Shown here: one piece after another, positions 45,213 to 53,309 of the stretch
Position numbering within the stretch: position 1 is the stretch's first letter
Layout of the letters: the number at the start of each line of letters is the position of its first letter
NCBI RefSeq assembly: GCF_900290235.1
Contig: NZ_OLMK01000020.1
Location: 1-64,000 of the forward strand
Direction: 5' to 3'
From: Streptomyces sp. MA5143a
Lineage (GTDB): Bacteria > Actinomycetota > Actinomycetes > Streptomycetales > Streptomycetaceae
Length of the DNA stretch: 64,000 bases
Notes under the pieces: model-generated
Databases searched by the model: none
Told to the model about the DNA's origin: nothing
What the model saw: the letters and a program-made list of their open reading frames with translations, nothing else
Position numbers and translations under genes: made by a program

Positions 45213-46688
45213 TCAGAGCCCCGCTGTCGAACCGTTTACCGCCGCCCGCAGCCGCCGGACACCCTCGACGATCTCCCCCGCCCCACTGACACCGGCGAAG
45301 CTCAACCGCAGATGCGCGGCCGGGGGTTCGGCGCTGAAGTAGGGGCGACCGGGGGTGACGGCGACCCCCTCGCGGAGGGCGGCGGCGACCAGCGCGGACT
45401 CTCCCCCGGAGCCGAGGGCCCGGTCGGTGCCGCCGGTGCCGTCGGGGAGGCGGAGCCACAGGTGGTAGCCGCCGGAGGGGATGTGGGGCAGAGCGAGTTC
45501 GGGGAGGTGCAGCCGCAGCGCGGAGGTCATCGCGTCCCGACGGTTCTTCAACTCTTTGGACACCGCCCGCAGATGGCGGGGCCAGGCGGGCGAGCCGACG
45601 AGTTCGAGGGCGGCCTCCTGGAGGGGGCGCGGCACGAAGAAGGTGTCGACGACCTGGATGGCGCGCAGCCGTTCCAGGACCGGTCCGCGGGCGGCCAGCG
45701 CGCCCACCCGGAAGCTGGGCGAGGTCGCCTTGGTCAACGAGGACACATGGACGACGACGCCGTCCGGGTCGTCGGCGACCAGCGGCGGCGGCAGCGGGCC
45801 CGCGTCCTCGTGCACGAGCCGGCGCACGAAGTCGTCCTCGATCACGAAGGCCCCCGCGTCGCGCGCGATCCGCAGCACCTCGCCCCGCCGCTCGGCGGAC
45901 AGGGCGGCCCCGGTGGGGTTCTGGAAGAGGGGCTGGCAGACGAAGACCCGGGCGCCGGACGCCTTGAACGCGTCGGCGAGGAGGGCCGGCCGCACCCCGT
46001 CCGGGTCCACCGGCACGGGGACCGGCCGCAGACCGGCGGCCCGGGCGATGGCCAGCATGCCGGGATAGGTCGGCGACTCGACCAGCACCGGCGCGCCGGG
46101 CGACGCCAGTGCCCGCAGGGCCGTGGTGAGCGCGGACTGGCCGCCCGCCGCCACAATCACCTCGGCCGCCGTGATCGCCCCGCCGATGCTCCGCGCGAAC
46201 CACTCGCGCAACTCCAGGACGCCCTCGACCGGGGGCCTCGCCCAGACGCCGGGACGGCGCCCGGCCCGTGACAGGGCGGCGCCCATGGCCTGTTCCGGTT
46301 GCAGCGCCGGGTGCAGATAGCCGCCGTTGAACTCGATCACGCCGGGCGGCGGGGAAGCGAGGGAGACCAGGACGCCCGAGGCGTCGACCGTGCGCGGGGT
46401 CGGCTCGGCGGTCCCGTCCGCGCTCAGCGCGACCTCCTGCCAGGAGGTGTCCCCCACCGCCGCCACCCCGCTCTCGCACGGCCGCGCCCGGAACGCGCCC
46501 GCACCGGGCCGCGTCACCACCAGGCCCTCCGCGGCCAGTTGGGCCAGGGCCCGCGAAACGGTCACCGGGCTCACCCGGAAGCGGTCCACGAGCGCCCGAC
46601 TCGACGGCAGCTTTCCACCGGGTGAGTAGCGGTCCAGCTCCTTTCTGAGCCGTTCCGCCAGTTCTGCGACGCTGCTACGCTCTTGCAT
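45213..46688 (-). CDS. MocR-type GntR/aminotransferase regulator
   Basis: A 491-residue fusion of a GntR winged helix (residues 5-75: [28 protein letters not shown]) and a class-I PLP aminotransferase-like domain. The PLP-binding region has [30 protein letters not shown] and the Lys-bearing [16 protein letters not shown]. Such proteins use PLP or amines as effectors. The start ATG 46686-46688 shares bases with the divergent eamA start (CATG). Direct repeats AGAGTAGCG upstream are probable binding sites. It likely regulates eamA and itself. Confidence 0.9.
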   Translation of the reverse strand: MQERSSVAELAERLRKELDRYSPGGKLPSSRALVDRFRVSPVTVSRALAQLAAEGLVVTRPGAGAFRARPCESGVAAVGDTSWQEVALSADGTAEPTPRTVDASGVLVSLASPPPGVIEFNGGYLHPALQPEQAMGAALSRAGRRPGVWARPPVEGVLELREWFARSIGGAITAAEVIVAAGGQSALTTALRALASPGAPVLVESPTYPGMLAIARAAGLRPVPVPVDPDGVRPALLADAFKASGARVFVCQPLFQNPTGAALSAERRGEVLRIARDAGAFVIEDDFVRRLVHEDAGPLPPPLVADDPDGVVVHVSSLTKATSPSFRVGALAARGPVLERLRAIQVVDTFFVPRPLQEAALELVGSPAWPRHLRAVSKELKNRRDAMTSALRLHLPELALPHIPSGGYHLWLRLPDGTGGTDRALGSGGESALVAAALREGVAVTPGRPYFSAEPPAAHLRLSFAGVSGAGEIVEGVRRLRAAVNGSTAGL

Positions 46689-46728
46689 GAGAGCACAGAG
46701 TAGCGCTATCGACCAGCGAAGAGTAGCG
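46624..46728. promoter_or_regulatory. Overlapping divergent promoters of mocR and eamA with GAGTAGCG repeats
   Basis: For eamA, TACGCT (46676-46681) is 5 nt before its ATG. For mocR, TACTCT (complement of 46697-46702) is 8 nt before its ATG. Each -10 box lies inside the other gene's coding region. GAGTAGCG occurs at 46624-46631, 46698-46705 and 46721-46728; the last two are 23 bp apart in the same orientation, as in known MocR sites. Confidence 0.6.
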
Positions 46729-47619
46729 GTCGGCACCGGTCCGGCCGAGGTGCCGCGTTCCGTGGGTCGCCGCGGCACCCTTCAGGCGGCCCTCGGGGTG
46801 GTCGCCTTCTCCCTCACGTTCCCGGCGACCGCCTGGGGCCTGGAGGGCTTCGGCCCCTGGTCCCTCGTCGCCGTGCGCAGTGTCCTCGCGGCCGTCGTCG
46901 CGGGCAGCTGTCTGCTGGCCCTGCGGGTGCCGCTGCCCGGCCGCCGGCACTGGGCGGGGCTGGCCGTGGTCGCCGCGGGAGTGGTCGTCGGCTTCCCGCT
47001 CCTCACCACGCTCGCCCTGGAGACCTCGACCACCGCGCACGCCGCCGTGGTCGTCGGGCTGCTTCCGCTGACCACCGCCCTGTTCTCGGCGCTGCGCATG
47101 GGCTCGCGGCCCTCGCGCACGTTCTGGTGCGCGGCGCTCGCCGGGGCCGTCGCCGTCCTCGCGTTCACGGTGACGCAGAGCGGCGGCGCCCTCGGCACCG
47201 CCGACCTCTACCTCTTCGCCGCGCTCCTGGTGTGCGCGGCCGGCTACACCGAGGGCGGCAGGCTGGCCCGGGTGATGCCCGGCTGGCACGTCATCGGCTG
47301 GGCGCTGGTGTTCTGCCTGCCGTTCAGCGTGCCGGGCGCGCTGCTGGCCCTGTCGTACGAGCCGGTCCAGCTGACCGCGCACAGTGTGACGGGGCTGCTG
47401 TGGGTGGCCGCCGGGTCCCAGTTCCTCGGCCTGGTCGTCTGGTACCGGGGCATGGCGGCCATCGGCATACCCCGGGCCAGCCAGTTGCAGCTGGCCCAGC
47501 CCCTGCTCACACTGGTGTGGTCGGTCCTGCTGCTGGGCGAGCACCTGACAGTGGCCGCCCCCCTGACGGCCGCGGCGGTACTCGTGTGCATCGCCGTCAC
47601 CCAACGGGCGCGGGGCTGA
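46687..47619 (+). CDS. EamA/DMT-family transporter
   Basis: A 310-residue protein with about ten hydrophobic segments in two EamA halves (VVAFSLTFPATAWGLEGFGPW; and the later GLLWVAAGSQFLGLVVWYRGMAAI). Many family members export amino acids or other metabolites. The ATG at 46687-46689 overlaps the mocR ATG on the other strand. Divergent mocR-eamA pairs are typical of metabolite export systems controlled by the PLP-binding regulator. No ribosome site precedes the start, in line with a leaderless mRNA. Confidence 0.9.
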   Translation: MRAQSSAIDQRRVAVGTGPAEVPRSVGRRGTLQAALGVVAFSLTFPATAWGLEGFGPWSLVAVRSVLAAVVAGSCLLALRVPLPGRRHWAGLAVVAAGVVVGFPLLTTLALETSTTAHAAVVVGLLPLTTALFSALRMGSRPSRTFWCAALAGAVAVLAFTVTQSGGALGTADLYLFAALLVCAAGYTEGGRLARVMPGWHVIGWALVFCLPFSVPGALLALSYEPVQLTAHSVTGLLWVAAGSQFLGLVVWYRGMAAIGIPRASQLQLAQPLLTLVWSVLLLGEHLTVAAPLTAAAVLVCIAVTQRARG

Positions 47620-47709
47620 GCGGAGTCCGGGCAGGATCCGATCGGACCGGCCCGCCGTAGACTCAGGCCACGGACCGATGCTCCCGCGCCTGGTGAGGAG
47701 GCCCCGAAG

Positions 47710-47904
47710 ATGCGTGCAACCGTGGGCGACCAGCTTGTCCAGCACGGCAGGGTGGTCGGGCAACACGACAAGGTCGGCGAGATCGTCGAAGTCATGGGCC
47801 AGGAGGGCAATCCTCCGTACCGCGTCCGGTTCGAGGACGGGCACGAGGGTGTGTGCTCGCCCGGCCCGGACACGGAGATCCGGCACAGGGAAGCACGGCG
47901 GTAG
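47710..47904 (+). CDS. DUF1918-domain protein
   Basis: A 64-residue protein, almost entirely one DUF1918 domain: RATVGDQLVQHGRVVGQHDK, GEIVEVMGQEGNPPYRVRFEDGHE and the end SPGPDTEIRH. The small beta-barrel fold resembles SH3-like domains. ATG 47710 follows GAGGAGG. Such proteins are widespread and stand-alone in actinobacteria; the function is unknown. It converges with the GHL10 gene. Confidence 0.88.
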   Translation: MRATVGDQLVQHGRVVGQHDKVGEIVEVMGQEGNPPYRVRFEDGHEGVCSPGPDTEIRHREARR

Positions 47905-47929
47905 ACCGGCGGAGCGGACCGGCGGTGGC

Positions 47930-49186
47930 TCAGCTCGGTGGCTCCGCCGGCTGCTGGTAGTGGTCGGCGACCACGCGCGCCATCGCCCCGATCTTGTCGA
48001 CGGTCACCTCCTTGGCCGAGAAGAACACATGCCCGCGCACCTCCGGGATGTCACGGGCCAGTGACAGGTGCCGGGACAGCTCGGCCGGGTCCTGCCAGGC
48101 GGCGGGCTGCGCCGGGTCGCCGGCCTTGTAGAGGGCCTCGCCGATGTAGAGGCGCGTACCGGTGTCGCGCGCGGTCTCGGCCCACCAGGGCAGCAGCTTG
48201 GCGTAGTCGGCGGCGGCGAAGCCGATGTTCCAGTACAGCTGCGGGACGAGGTAGTCGATCCAGTTCTTGCGGACCCACTTGCGGGTGTCGGCGTAGAGGT
48301 CGTCGTACGTCTGCACGCCCGCCCGCGTGTCGGAGCCGCGGGCGTCGGTGGCGGCGTTGCGCCACACCCCGAAAGGGCTGATGCCGAACTGGGTGCCGGG
48401 CCGGACGGCCTTGATCTGCGCCGCCATCTCCTTCACCAGCTTGTCGATGTTGTCGCGCCGCCAGTCGGCCCGGTTGGGGAAGCTCCCGCCGTGGGTGTCG
48501 TACGCGGCGTCGTCGTCGAAGACCTGACCGGCGACCGGGTACGGGTAGAAGTAGTCGTCGAAGTGCACCGCGTCGACCGGGTACTTCCGTACGGCGTCGA
48601 GCATGGCCTTCTGGACGAAGGCGCGCACGGCGGGGATGCCCGGGTTGTAGTAGAGCTTGCCGCCGTAGGGGACGACCCAGCCGGGGTTCTCGCGGGCCGG
48701 GTGGCCGGCGACCAGACGGCTCGGGTCGGTGTGGTTGGCGACCCGGTACGGGTTGAACCAGGCGTGCAGCTCCAGCCCCCGGGCGTGGGCCTCCTCGACC
48801 GCCGTGCCCAGCGGGTCCCAGCCGGGGTTCCTCCCCTGGGTGCCGCTGAGGTACTGCGACCAGGGCTCGTACGGGGAGGGCCAGAGCGCGTCGGCCGTGG
48901 GGCGGACCTGGAGGATCACCGTGTTGAGGCGGCGCTCCACGGCGGTGTCGAGGTGGGCGAGCAGCTCGGTGCGCTGCTGGGCGGCGGTGAGGCCCGCCTT
49001 GGAGGGCCAGTCCCGGTTGCCGACGGTGGCGAGCCACATGCCGCGCAGCTCGCCGGAGGCCCGCCTGCGGCGGTCGGGACCCTGACCGGCGAGGGCGGTG
49101 CCGGCCGCGACGCCGCCCACCGCCACGACTGTGGTCACCGCGGTCGCCCAGAACGCCCTTCGTGACATCCGTGGCTTGCGATGCAT
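47930..49186 (-). CDS. Secreted GHL10-type glycoside hydrolase (DUF187-like)
   Basis: A 418-residue exported TIM-barrel hydrolase. The N-terminus MSRRAFWATAVTTVVAVGG is a twin-arginine-type signal. The core begins GELRGMWLATVGNRDWPSKAG, then NTVILQVRPTADALWPS, LHAWFNPYRVANH and AVHFDDYFYPYP, all typical of the GHL10/DUF187 family. Its members cleave peptidoglycan-like or other polysaccharides. ATG 49184-49186 follows GGAGGTACGAGG. It is divergent from the dehydrogenase gene. Substrate unproven. Confidence 0.9.
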   Translation of the reverse strand: MHRKPRMSRRAFWATAVTTVVAVGGVAAGTALAGQGPDRRRRASGELRGMWLATVGNRDWPSKAGLTAAQQRTELLAHLDTAVERRLNTVILQVRPTADALWPSPYEPWSQYLSGTQGRNPGWDPLGTAVEEAHARGLELHAWFNPYRVANHTDPSRLVAGHPARENPGWVVPYGGKLYYNPGIPAVRAFVQKAMLDAVRKYPVDAVHFDDYFYPYPVAGQVFDDDAAYDTHGGSFPNRADWRRDNIDKLVKEMAAQIKAVRPGTQFGISPFGVWRNAATDARGSDTRAGVQTYDDLYADTRKWVRKNWIDYLVPQLYWNIGFAAADYAKLLPWWAETARDTGTRLYIGEALYKAGDPAQPAAWQDPAELSRHLSLARDIPEVRGHVFFSAKEVTVDKIGAMARVVADHYQQPAEPPS

Positions 49187-49359
49187 CCTCGTACCTCCGC
49201 GTACGCTTCGTGCCCGCCTCGTCGCGGACCGTTCGTGGGGCCAGCCTTCCATGTGGTACCCGCGATACTGATCGGTAGCGGCCGCAGGTAACGTGCAGGT
49301 TTGGCGCAGGCCCCTACCCCGGGTATCCGCCAGCCACGTAGACCAGTGAAAGGGACGAT

Positions 49360-50235
49360 GTGACGGACTTCCCAACGGGAGATCTCGCGCGAGTCGGAGT
49401 CGTGGGCTGCGGCCAGATGGGAGCGGGCATCGCCGAGGTGTGCGCCCGCGCCGGTCTGAACGTCAAGGTCGCCGAAACCACCGGCGAAGCCCTGGAGATC
49501 GGCCGTACCCGGCTGTTCAACTCCCTGTCCAAGGCGGCCGAGCGCGGCAAGATCAGCGAGGAGGAGCGGGACGCCACCCAGGCGCGTCTGAGCTTCACCA
49601 CCGACCTCGGGGAGTTCGCCGACCGCGATCTCGTCATCGAGGCGGTCGTGGAGAACGAGCAGGTGAAGACCGAGATCTTCCAGGTGCTCGACCAGGTGCT
49701 GACCCGCCCCGACGCCATCCTCGCCTCGAACACCTCCTCAATCCCCCTGGTGAAGCTGGCGGTCGCCACCTCGCGCCCGGACCAGGTCATCGGCATCCAC
49801 TTCTTCAACCCGGCCCCGGTGCAGAAGCTCGTCGAGCTGATCCCGGCCCTCACCACCTCCGAGGGCACGCTCAGCCGGGCGCAGCTGTTCGCCGAGAAGG
49901 TCCTGGGCAAGCACGCGGTCCGCGCGCAGGACCGCTCGGGCTTCGTGGTCAACGCGCTGCTCGTGCCGTATCTGCTCTCCGCCATCCGCATGTTCGAGTC
50001 GGGCATCGCCGGCCGCGAGGACATCGACAACGGCATGGAGCTGGGCTGCGCCCACCCGATGGGCCCGCTGAAGCTGTCCGACCTGATCGGCCTGGACACG
50101 ATCGTCTCGATCGCCAACTCGATGTACGAGGAGTACAAGGAGCCCCTGTACGCCGCTCCCCCGCTGCTCCAGCGCATGGTCGACGCGGGCCGCCTCGGCC
50201 GCAAGACCGGCTCGGGCTTCTACACGTACCCCTGA
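49360..50235 (+). CDS. 3-hydroxybutyryl-CoA dehydrogenase
   Basis: A 291-residue NAD(P)-dependent dehydrogenase that oxidises 3-hydroxyacyl-CoA or reduces acetoacetyl-CoA. The Rossmann motif VGVVGCGQMGAGIAEVCARAG is near residues 12-32. IGIHFFNPAPVQKLVELI holds the catalytic His, and the helical C-terminal domain NGMELGCAHPMGPLKLSDLIG is complete. The length matches FadB2/HbdA. The GTG start at 49360 follows AGGGACGAT. It is monocistronic and followed by a terminator hairpin. Confidence 0.93.
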   Translation: MTDFPTGDLARVGVVGCGQMGAGIAEVCARAGLNVKVAETTGEALEIGRTRLFNSLSKAAERGKISEEERDATQARLSFTTDLGEFADRDLVIEAVVENEQVKTEIFQVLDQVLTRPDAILASNTSSIPLVKLAVATSRPDQVIGIHFFNPAPVQKLVELIPALTTSEGTLSRAQLFAEKVLGKHAVRAQDRSGFVVNALLVPYLLSAIRMFESGIAGREDIDNGMELGCAHPMGPLKLSDLIGLDTIVSIANSMYEEYKEPLYAAPPLLQRMVDAGRLGRKTGSGFYTYP

Positions 50236-50274
50236 CCTGTACGACACGTAGGACTGACCCGCGCGACAAGAGAG

Positions 50275-50308
50275 AGACCCGCTTCCCCGAATTCCCGGGA
50301 GCGGGTCT
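50275..50308 (+). terminator. Terminator of the 3-hydroxybutyryl-CoA dehydrogenase gene
   Basis: AGACCCGCT (50275-50283) pairs with AGCGGGTCT (50300-50308) around an AT-containing loop, followed by TTCC. The placement 40 bp after the stop codon and the T-rich end suit an intrinsic terminator. Confidence 0.75.
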
Positions 50309-50641
50309 TTCCGTCGTCCGGGAGCCGGCTTACGGGCGCGACCTCTGGCCCGGTTCGACCGCGAAACTCCCGGAGCTGATCACCGCCCTGGACGACGCAG
50401 GCTGCCGGCATGTGGTCAACGGCAGCCTCACCTTCGGCCGGCGATCAAGCATCACCACCCGGCCCGCCGGCGTCCGCGCGGTCTTCAGCCTGCCGGCACG
50501 CGATCACCAGGTGCCGCACCGGGACCGGCACCACCTCTCCGTACCGCACAGGCACACGGCTTGACATCCCTGAGTCAGCGTCGCGTCTCCTCCGGCCGAG
50601 CACGCCGCCACGACTACGGAACGTGAGAAGCAGCTCCCCGT

Positions 50642-50675
50642 ACGGGCCCGGCGCCGGAAAGGGCGCCGGGCCCGT
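50642..50675. terminator. Perfect 14-bp hairpin
   Basis: ACGGGCCCGGCGCC (50642-50655) pairs perfectly with GGCGCCGGGCCCGT (50662-50675) across a GGAAAG loop. It stands between no annotated gene ends except the possible remnant upstream, so it may be the surviving terminator of a lost gene. Confidence 0.65.
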
Positions 50676-50816
50676 CGCATTCACACACCGTGTGCGCGAC
50701 GGACACGCATATGCCGCTCGCACACGCTCCCCACTCGCCCACCAGGCGAGTTGACTTGCCGTGCGCATGCAAGGGATGTGACGACTACCGAGACGACTAC
50801 AGAAAGGAGCGGACTC

Positions 50817-51074
50817 GTGGCCATCGACCCCGAGCATCCCGTGGTCCACGGTGAACTCGCAGAGTTACGCCGCCGCCTGGACGTGGCGCACGCCCACGTC
50901 GAGGGAGGGCTCACCCTGCTGAGTCACCGTGCCGAACAGACCGCCAAGGAGCTGGACGACCTGAGCACACGGGTCGTCACCCTGGAGCACTCCCGCTGGC
51001 CGCTGCCCGCGGTCGCGGCGCTCGCAGCCGTGGGAGCACTGGTGGTGGCCATCTGGCAGGCCGTGGGCCGCTGA
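50817..51074 (+). CDS. Small coiled-coil membrane protein
   Basis: An 85-residue protein. Residues 10-55 form a heptad-like helix ([32 protein letters not shown]), followed by one membrane span (AVAALAAVGALVVAIWQAVG). This layout resembles small phage-type holin or hemolysin XhlA-like proteins, but no phage genes are nearby. GTG 50817-50819 follows AAAGGAG at ideal distance, so it is preferred over a GTG at 50778. It converges with the NUDIX gene. Function unknown. Confidence 0.7.
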   Translation: MAIDPEHPVVHGELAELRRRLDVAHAHVEGGLTLLSHRAEQTAKELDDLSTRVVTLEHSRWPLPAVAALAAVGALVVAIWQAVGR

Positions 51075-51101
51075 CCGGCACGGGTGGGACGCCCGGAGGG
51101 A

Positions 51102-51647
51102 TCAGCGCCCCGCGTCCTGCCCGAGCCTCAGATGGTGCAGGAGAAGCAGTGCGGCCGCCATGTTGGCGGCCGGGACCTCGCCGCGGGCGACCAGGTCGGG
51201 CACGAGCTTGAGGGGAACCCATTCCCTGCGGTCCGACTCGAAGTCGTCCACCGGGTGACCGACATACGCGCCCTCGTCGGCCCAGTAGATGTGGTGCCGG
51301 GCGTCGGTGAGCCCGTTGGAGGGCTCGACGCTCATCAGGTGGTGCAGCGGTCCCGGCCGCCATCCGGTCTCCTCCTCCAGTTCCCGGGCGGCCGCGTCGG
51401 CGATGCCCTCGCCGTCCTCGACGACGCCGGCCGCCAGCTCCCACCCCCAGCTGTCGGTGATGAAACGGTGCCGCCACAGCAGCAGCACCTCGTTGGCCTC
51501 GTTGACCACGGTGGCCACGGCGACGGGCCGCAGCCGTATCAGGAAGTGATCGAGATGCCGCCCGTCCGGCAATGCGACATCTGCGAGATTGACGCTGAAC
51601 CAGCGGTTCGAATACACAGTTTGTTCGCTCTGTTTCGTCCACTGCAC
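51102..51647 (-). CDS. NUDIX hydrolase
   Basis: A 181-residue NUDIX enzyme. The box GVVEDGEGIADAAARELEEETGW follows the G-x5-E-x7-REUxEExGU pattern with REL at the expected site. The flanks (VAVATVVNEANEVLLLWRHRF; SVEPSNGLTDARHHIYWAD) resemble ADP-ribose pyrophosphatase-like members. The start is taken as GTG 51645-51647 behind AAGGTGG, giving MQWTKQSEQTVYSNRWF, a common NUDIX N-terminus. It follows the TPR regulator region on the opposite side of a 98-bp gap. Substrate not certain. Confidence 0.9.
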   Translation of the reverse strand: MQWTKQSEQTVYSNRWFSVNLADVALPDGRHLDHFLIRLRPVAVATVVNEANEVLLLWRHRFITDSWGWELAAGVVEDGEGIADAAARELEEETGWRPGPLHHLMSVEPSNGLTDARHHIYWADEGAYVGHPVDDFESDRREWVPLKLVPDLVARGEVPAANMAAALLLLHHLRLGQDAGR

Positions 51648-51745
51648 GGTTCTGCCACCTTCCGCCGAGTAAGTGGCAATATCGCAGCAGGAGCGTGGTG
51701 ACAGCAGGCGCACAGGCGGTGCACGGCCGGACCGTGGACGCGGTG

Positions 51746-53086
51746 TCAGAGCGGTACGCGCAGTGCCCCGTCGATGAGTTCGGCGGCCTCCGTGGTCCCC
51801 GCGCAGCCGTTTCGCACGAGATGTTCGCGTACCGCCCGCAGTCTGTCGCGCAGGCGCATGGACTCCATTCCGCGCGCCCGCTCGGCCATTTCCACGGCGG
51901 TCTCGACCGCCTTGTCGGCGTTGCCCTGCCGTAGTTCGATCTGGCTGAGCATGGCGAGCCGGTGCACCCGGCCCCGGTCGTGCGCCGGGGTGTCGACGGC
52001 CGCCGCCGCGTGCTCCGCCGCGGCCGTCAGATCGCCGAGGCTGAGCAGCGCCTCCGCCACCTGCACATTGACCAGGCCGGGTTGGACATAGCCGGTCTCG
52101 TCGGGTTCATGGCCGCGCCGGATGCGCTCGGCGGCCTGTTCCGCCCGCCGGATGCAGGACAGCGCGCTCGTGCCGTCACCGAGATGCGCGTACGCCTTGG
52201 CCTGCATCGCGTACAGGTCCGCGGCGAGTGCCGGGGTGATGTGCTTGCCCGCGGCCCGCAGCGCGGCCTCGGCGAAGGCGACGGCCTGCCGGTACTCCCG
52301 CATGAACAGCGACTGGTTGACGAGCAGCGCGATCACATACGCGCCGAGTCCCCGGTCCCCGCTGGCCTTGGCGAGCCGCAGCGCCTGGTGGAAGTAGCGC
52401 TGCGCGAGCCCGTGGGCGTCGGAGTCGTACGCGCAGATGCCGGCGATGGCGACCAGTCCGCCGGTGGCCCGGTGGAGTTGGCGTCCGGTGGCGTCGGTGT
52501 AGCTCCCGCGCAGCAGGGGCGCCGCCTCCGCGTTGAGGAATCCGACGATACGGGCGCGGGTCGCGACTCCGCCCGCCTTGCGGTACAGCTGCTCGTAGTG
52601 CGATCGGGCGGCGCGCAGCATCTCGATGTCGGCCAAGCTGACGCGGTGCCGTCCGCCGCGTGAGACATCGACGTCCTCCGGCGGGTTCTCCCACTCCCAC
52701 ACCGGCATCACGGCGGGTGTTCCGGTGACGGCGGGGGCGCCGAGGACATGGGGGCGCTGCTGTTCGTCGGAGCGCCACAGGGCGGTGGCGCGCTCCACGA
52801 ACCCGGAGAGCCCGGCGCCGTGCTGGGAGGTCGCCTCGCCCGGCACGCCGAGACCGATGTCGTCGAGGGTGACGGTCCGGTGCAGCCGCCCGGCGAGCAC
52901 TTCGCAGATCAGGTCGGGCACCTGACCACGCGGCCGCTGCCCCTTCAACCACCGGGCCACGGCGGTGTGTTCGTATCTCAGCGCCAGACCGCGTGTCCGC
53001 CCTGCCTGGTTGACGTGTGCGGCGAGTCCGGCGTGCGAGATACCGGCCTCGTCGAGGATCGCGTCGAGCAGGGTGTTGGGCTGCAT
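51746..53086 (-). CDS. NsdA-like regulator: N-terminal helix-turn-helix plus TPR repeats
   Basis: A 446-residue protein. Residues 1-75 resemble the XRE-like N-terminus of NsdA-type proteins (ILDEAGISHAGLAAHVNQ, YEHTAVARWLKGQRPRG). Residues about 165-430 are helical TPR-like repeats (GLVAIAGICAYDSDAHGLAQ, FMREYRQAVAFAEAALRAAG, DLYAMQAKAYAHLGDG). NsdA-family proteins in Streptomyces affect sporulation and antibiotic production. ATG 53084-53086 follows GGAGGG. A perfect inverted repeat 53-71 bp upstream may be its operator. The exact orthologue is not assigned. Confidence 0.88.
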   Translation of the reverse strand: MQPNTLLDAILDEAGISHAGLAAHVNQAGRTRGLALRYEHTAVARWLKGQRPRGQVPDLICEVLAGRLHRTVTLDDIGLGVPGEATSQHGAGLSGFVERATALWRSDEQQRPHVLGAPAVTGTPAVMPVWEWENPPEDVDVSRGGRHRVSLADIEMLRAARSHYEQLYRKAGGVATRARIVGFLNAEAAPLLRGSYTDATGRQLHRATGGLVAIAGICAYDSDAHGLAQRYFHQALRLAKASGDRGLGAYVIALLVNQSLFMREYRQAVAFAEAALRAAGKHITPALAADLYAMQAKAYAHLGDGTSALSCIRRAEQAAERIRRGHEPDETGYVQPGLVNVQVAEALLSLGDLTAAAEHAAAAVDTPAHDRGRVHRLAMLSQIELRQGNADKAVETAVEMAERARGMESMRLRDRLRAVREHLVRNGCAGTTEAAELIDGALRVPL

Positions 53087-53138
53087 GAAGGGCCCTCCGG
53101 TGGCTCGTTGCCGGCGTGTGGCAGCGTAGCGCGTCCGT

Positions 53139-53157
53139 CTTCACACGGGGTGTGAAG
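53139..53157. promoter_or_regulatory. Inverted repeat upstream of the NsdA-like gene
   Basis: CTTCACAC (53139-53146) and GTGTGAAG (53150-53157) are perfect inverted arms with a 3-bp centre, 53 bp before the start codon. This suggests a dimeric regulator site, perhaps autoregulation. Confidence 0.5.
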
Positions 53158-53309
53158 GGAATGCCCGAATTCGGGCTGTACGCGCGCTGTTGCGGAGAGT
53201 TGTTGGCCGCTTGACTGGAATGCCTCGTAAGAGGCCGACTGGGCCACCGGCTCCCCCTCGTACAGCGCGGTGGCCCCGTCGGGACGAACGGACCGAGGGC
53301 GCTCGGCGG

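Larger units (their letters stand above)
50236..50816. other. 581-bp intergenic region with two hairpins
   Basis: The region begins with the dehydrogenase terminator and contains a second, very strong hairpin at 50642-50675. Between them, about 50310-50450 has a gene-like codon bias in one frame (LWPGSTAKLPELITALDDAG) but no start or intact domain, so it may be a decayed gene. Nothing else is supportable. Confidence 0.4.

Noticed and set aside
50410-50754. A 114-codon plus-strand frame in the gap after the dehydrogenase gene
   Set aside because: Composition is Ser/Thr/Arg/Pro-rich as in off-frame reading, there is no ribosome site, and a strong hairpin lies inside it.
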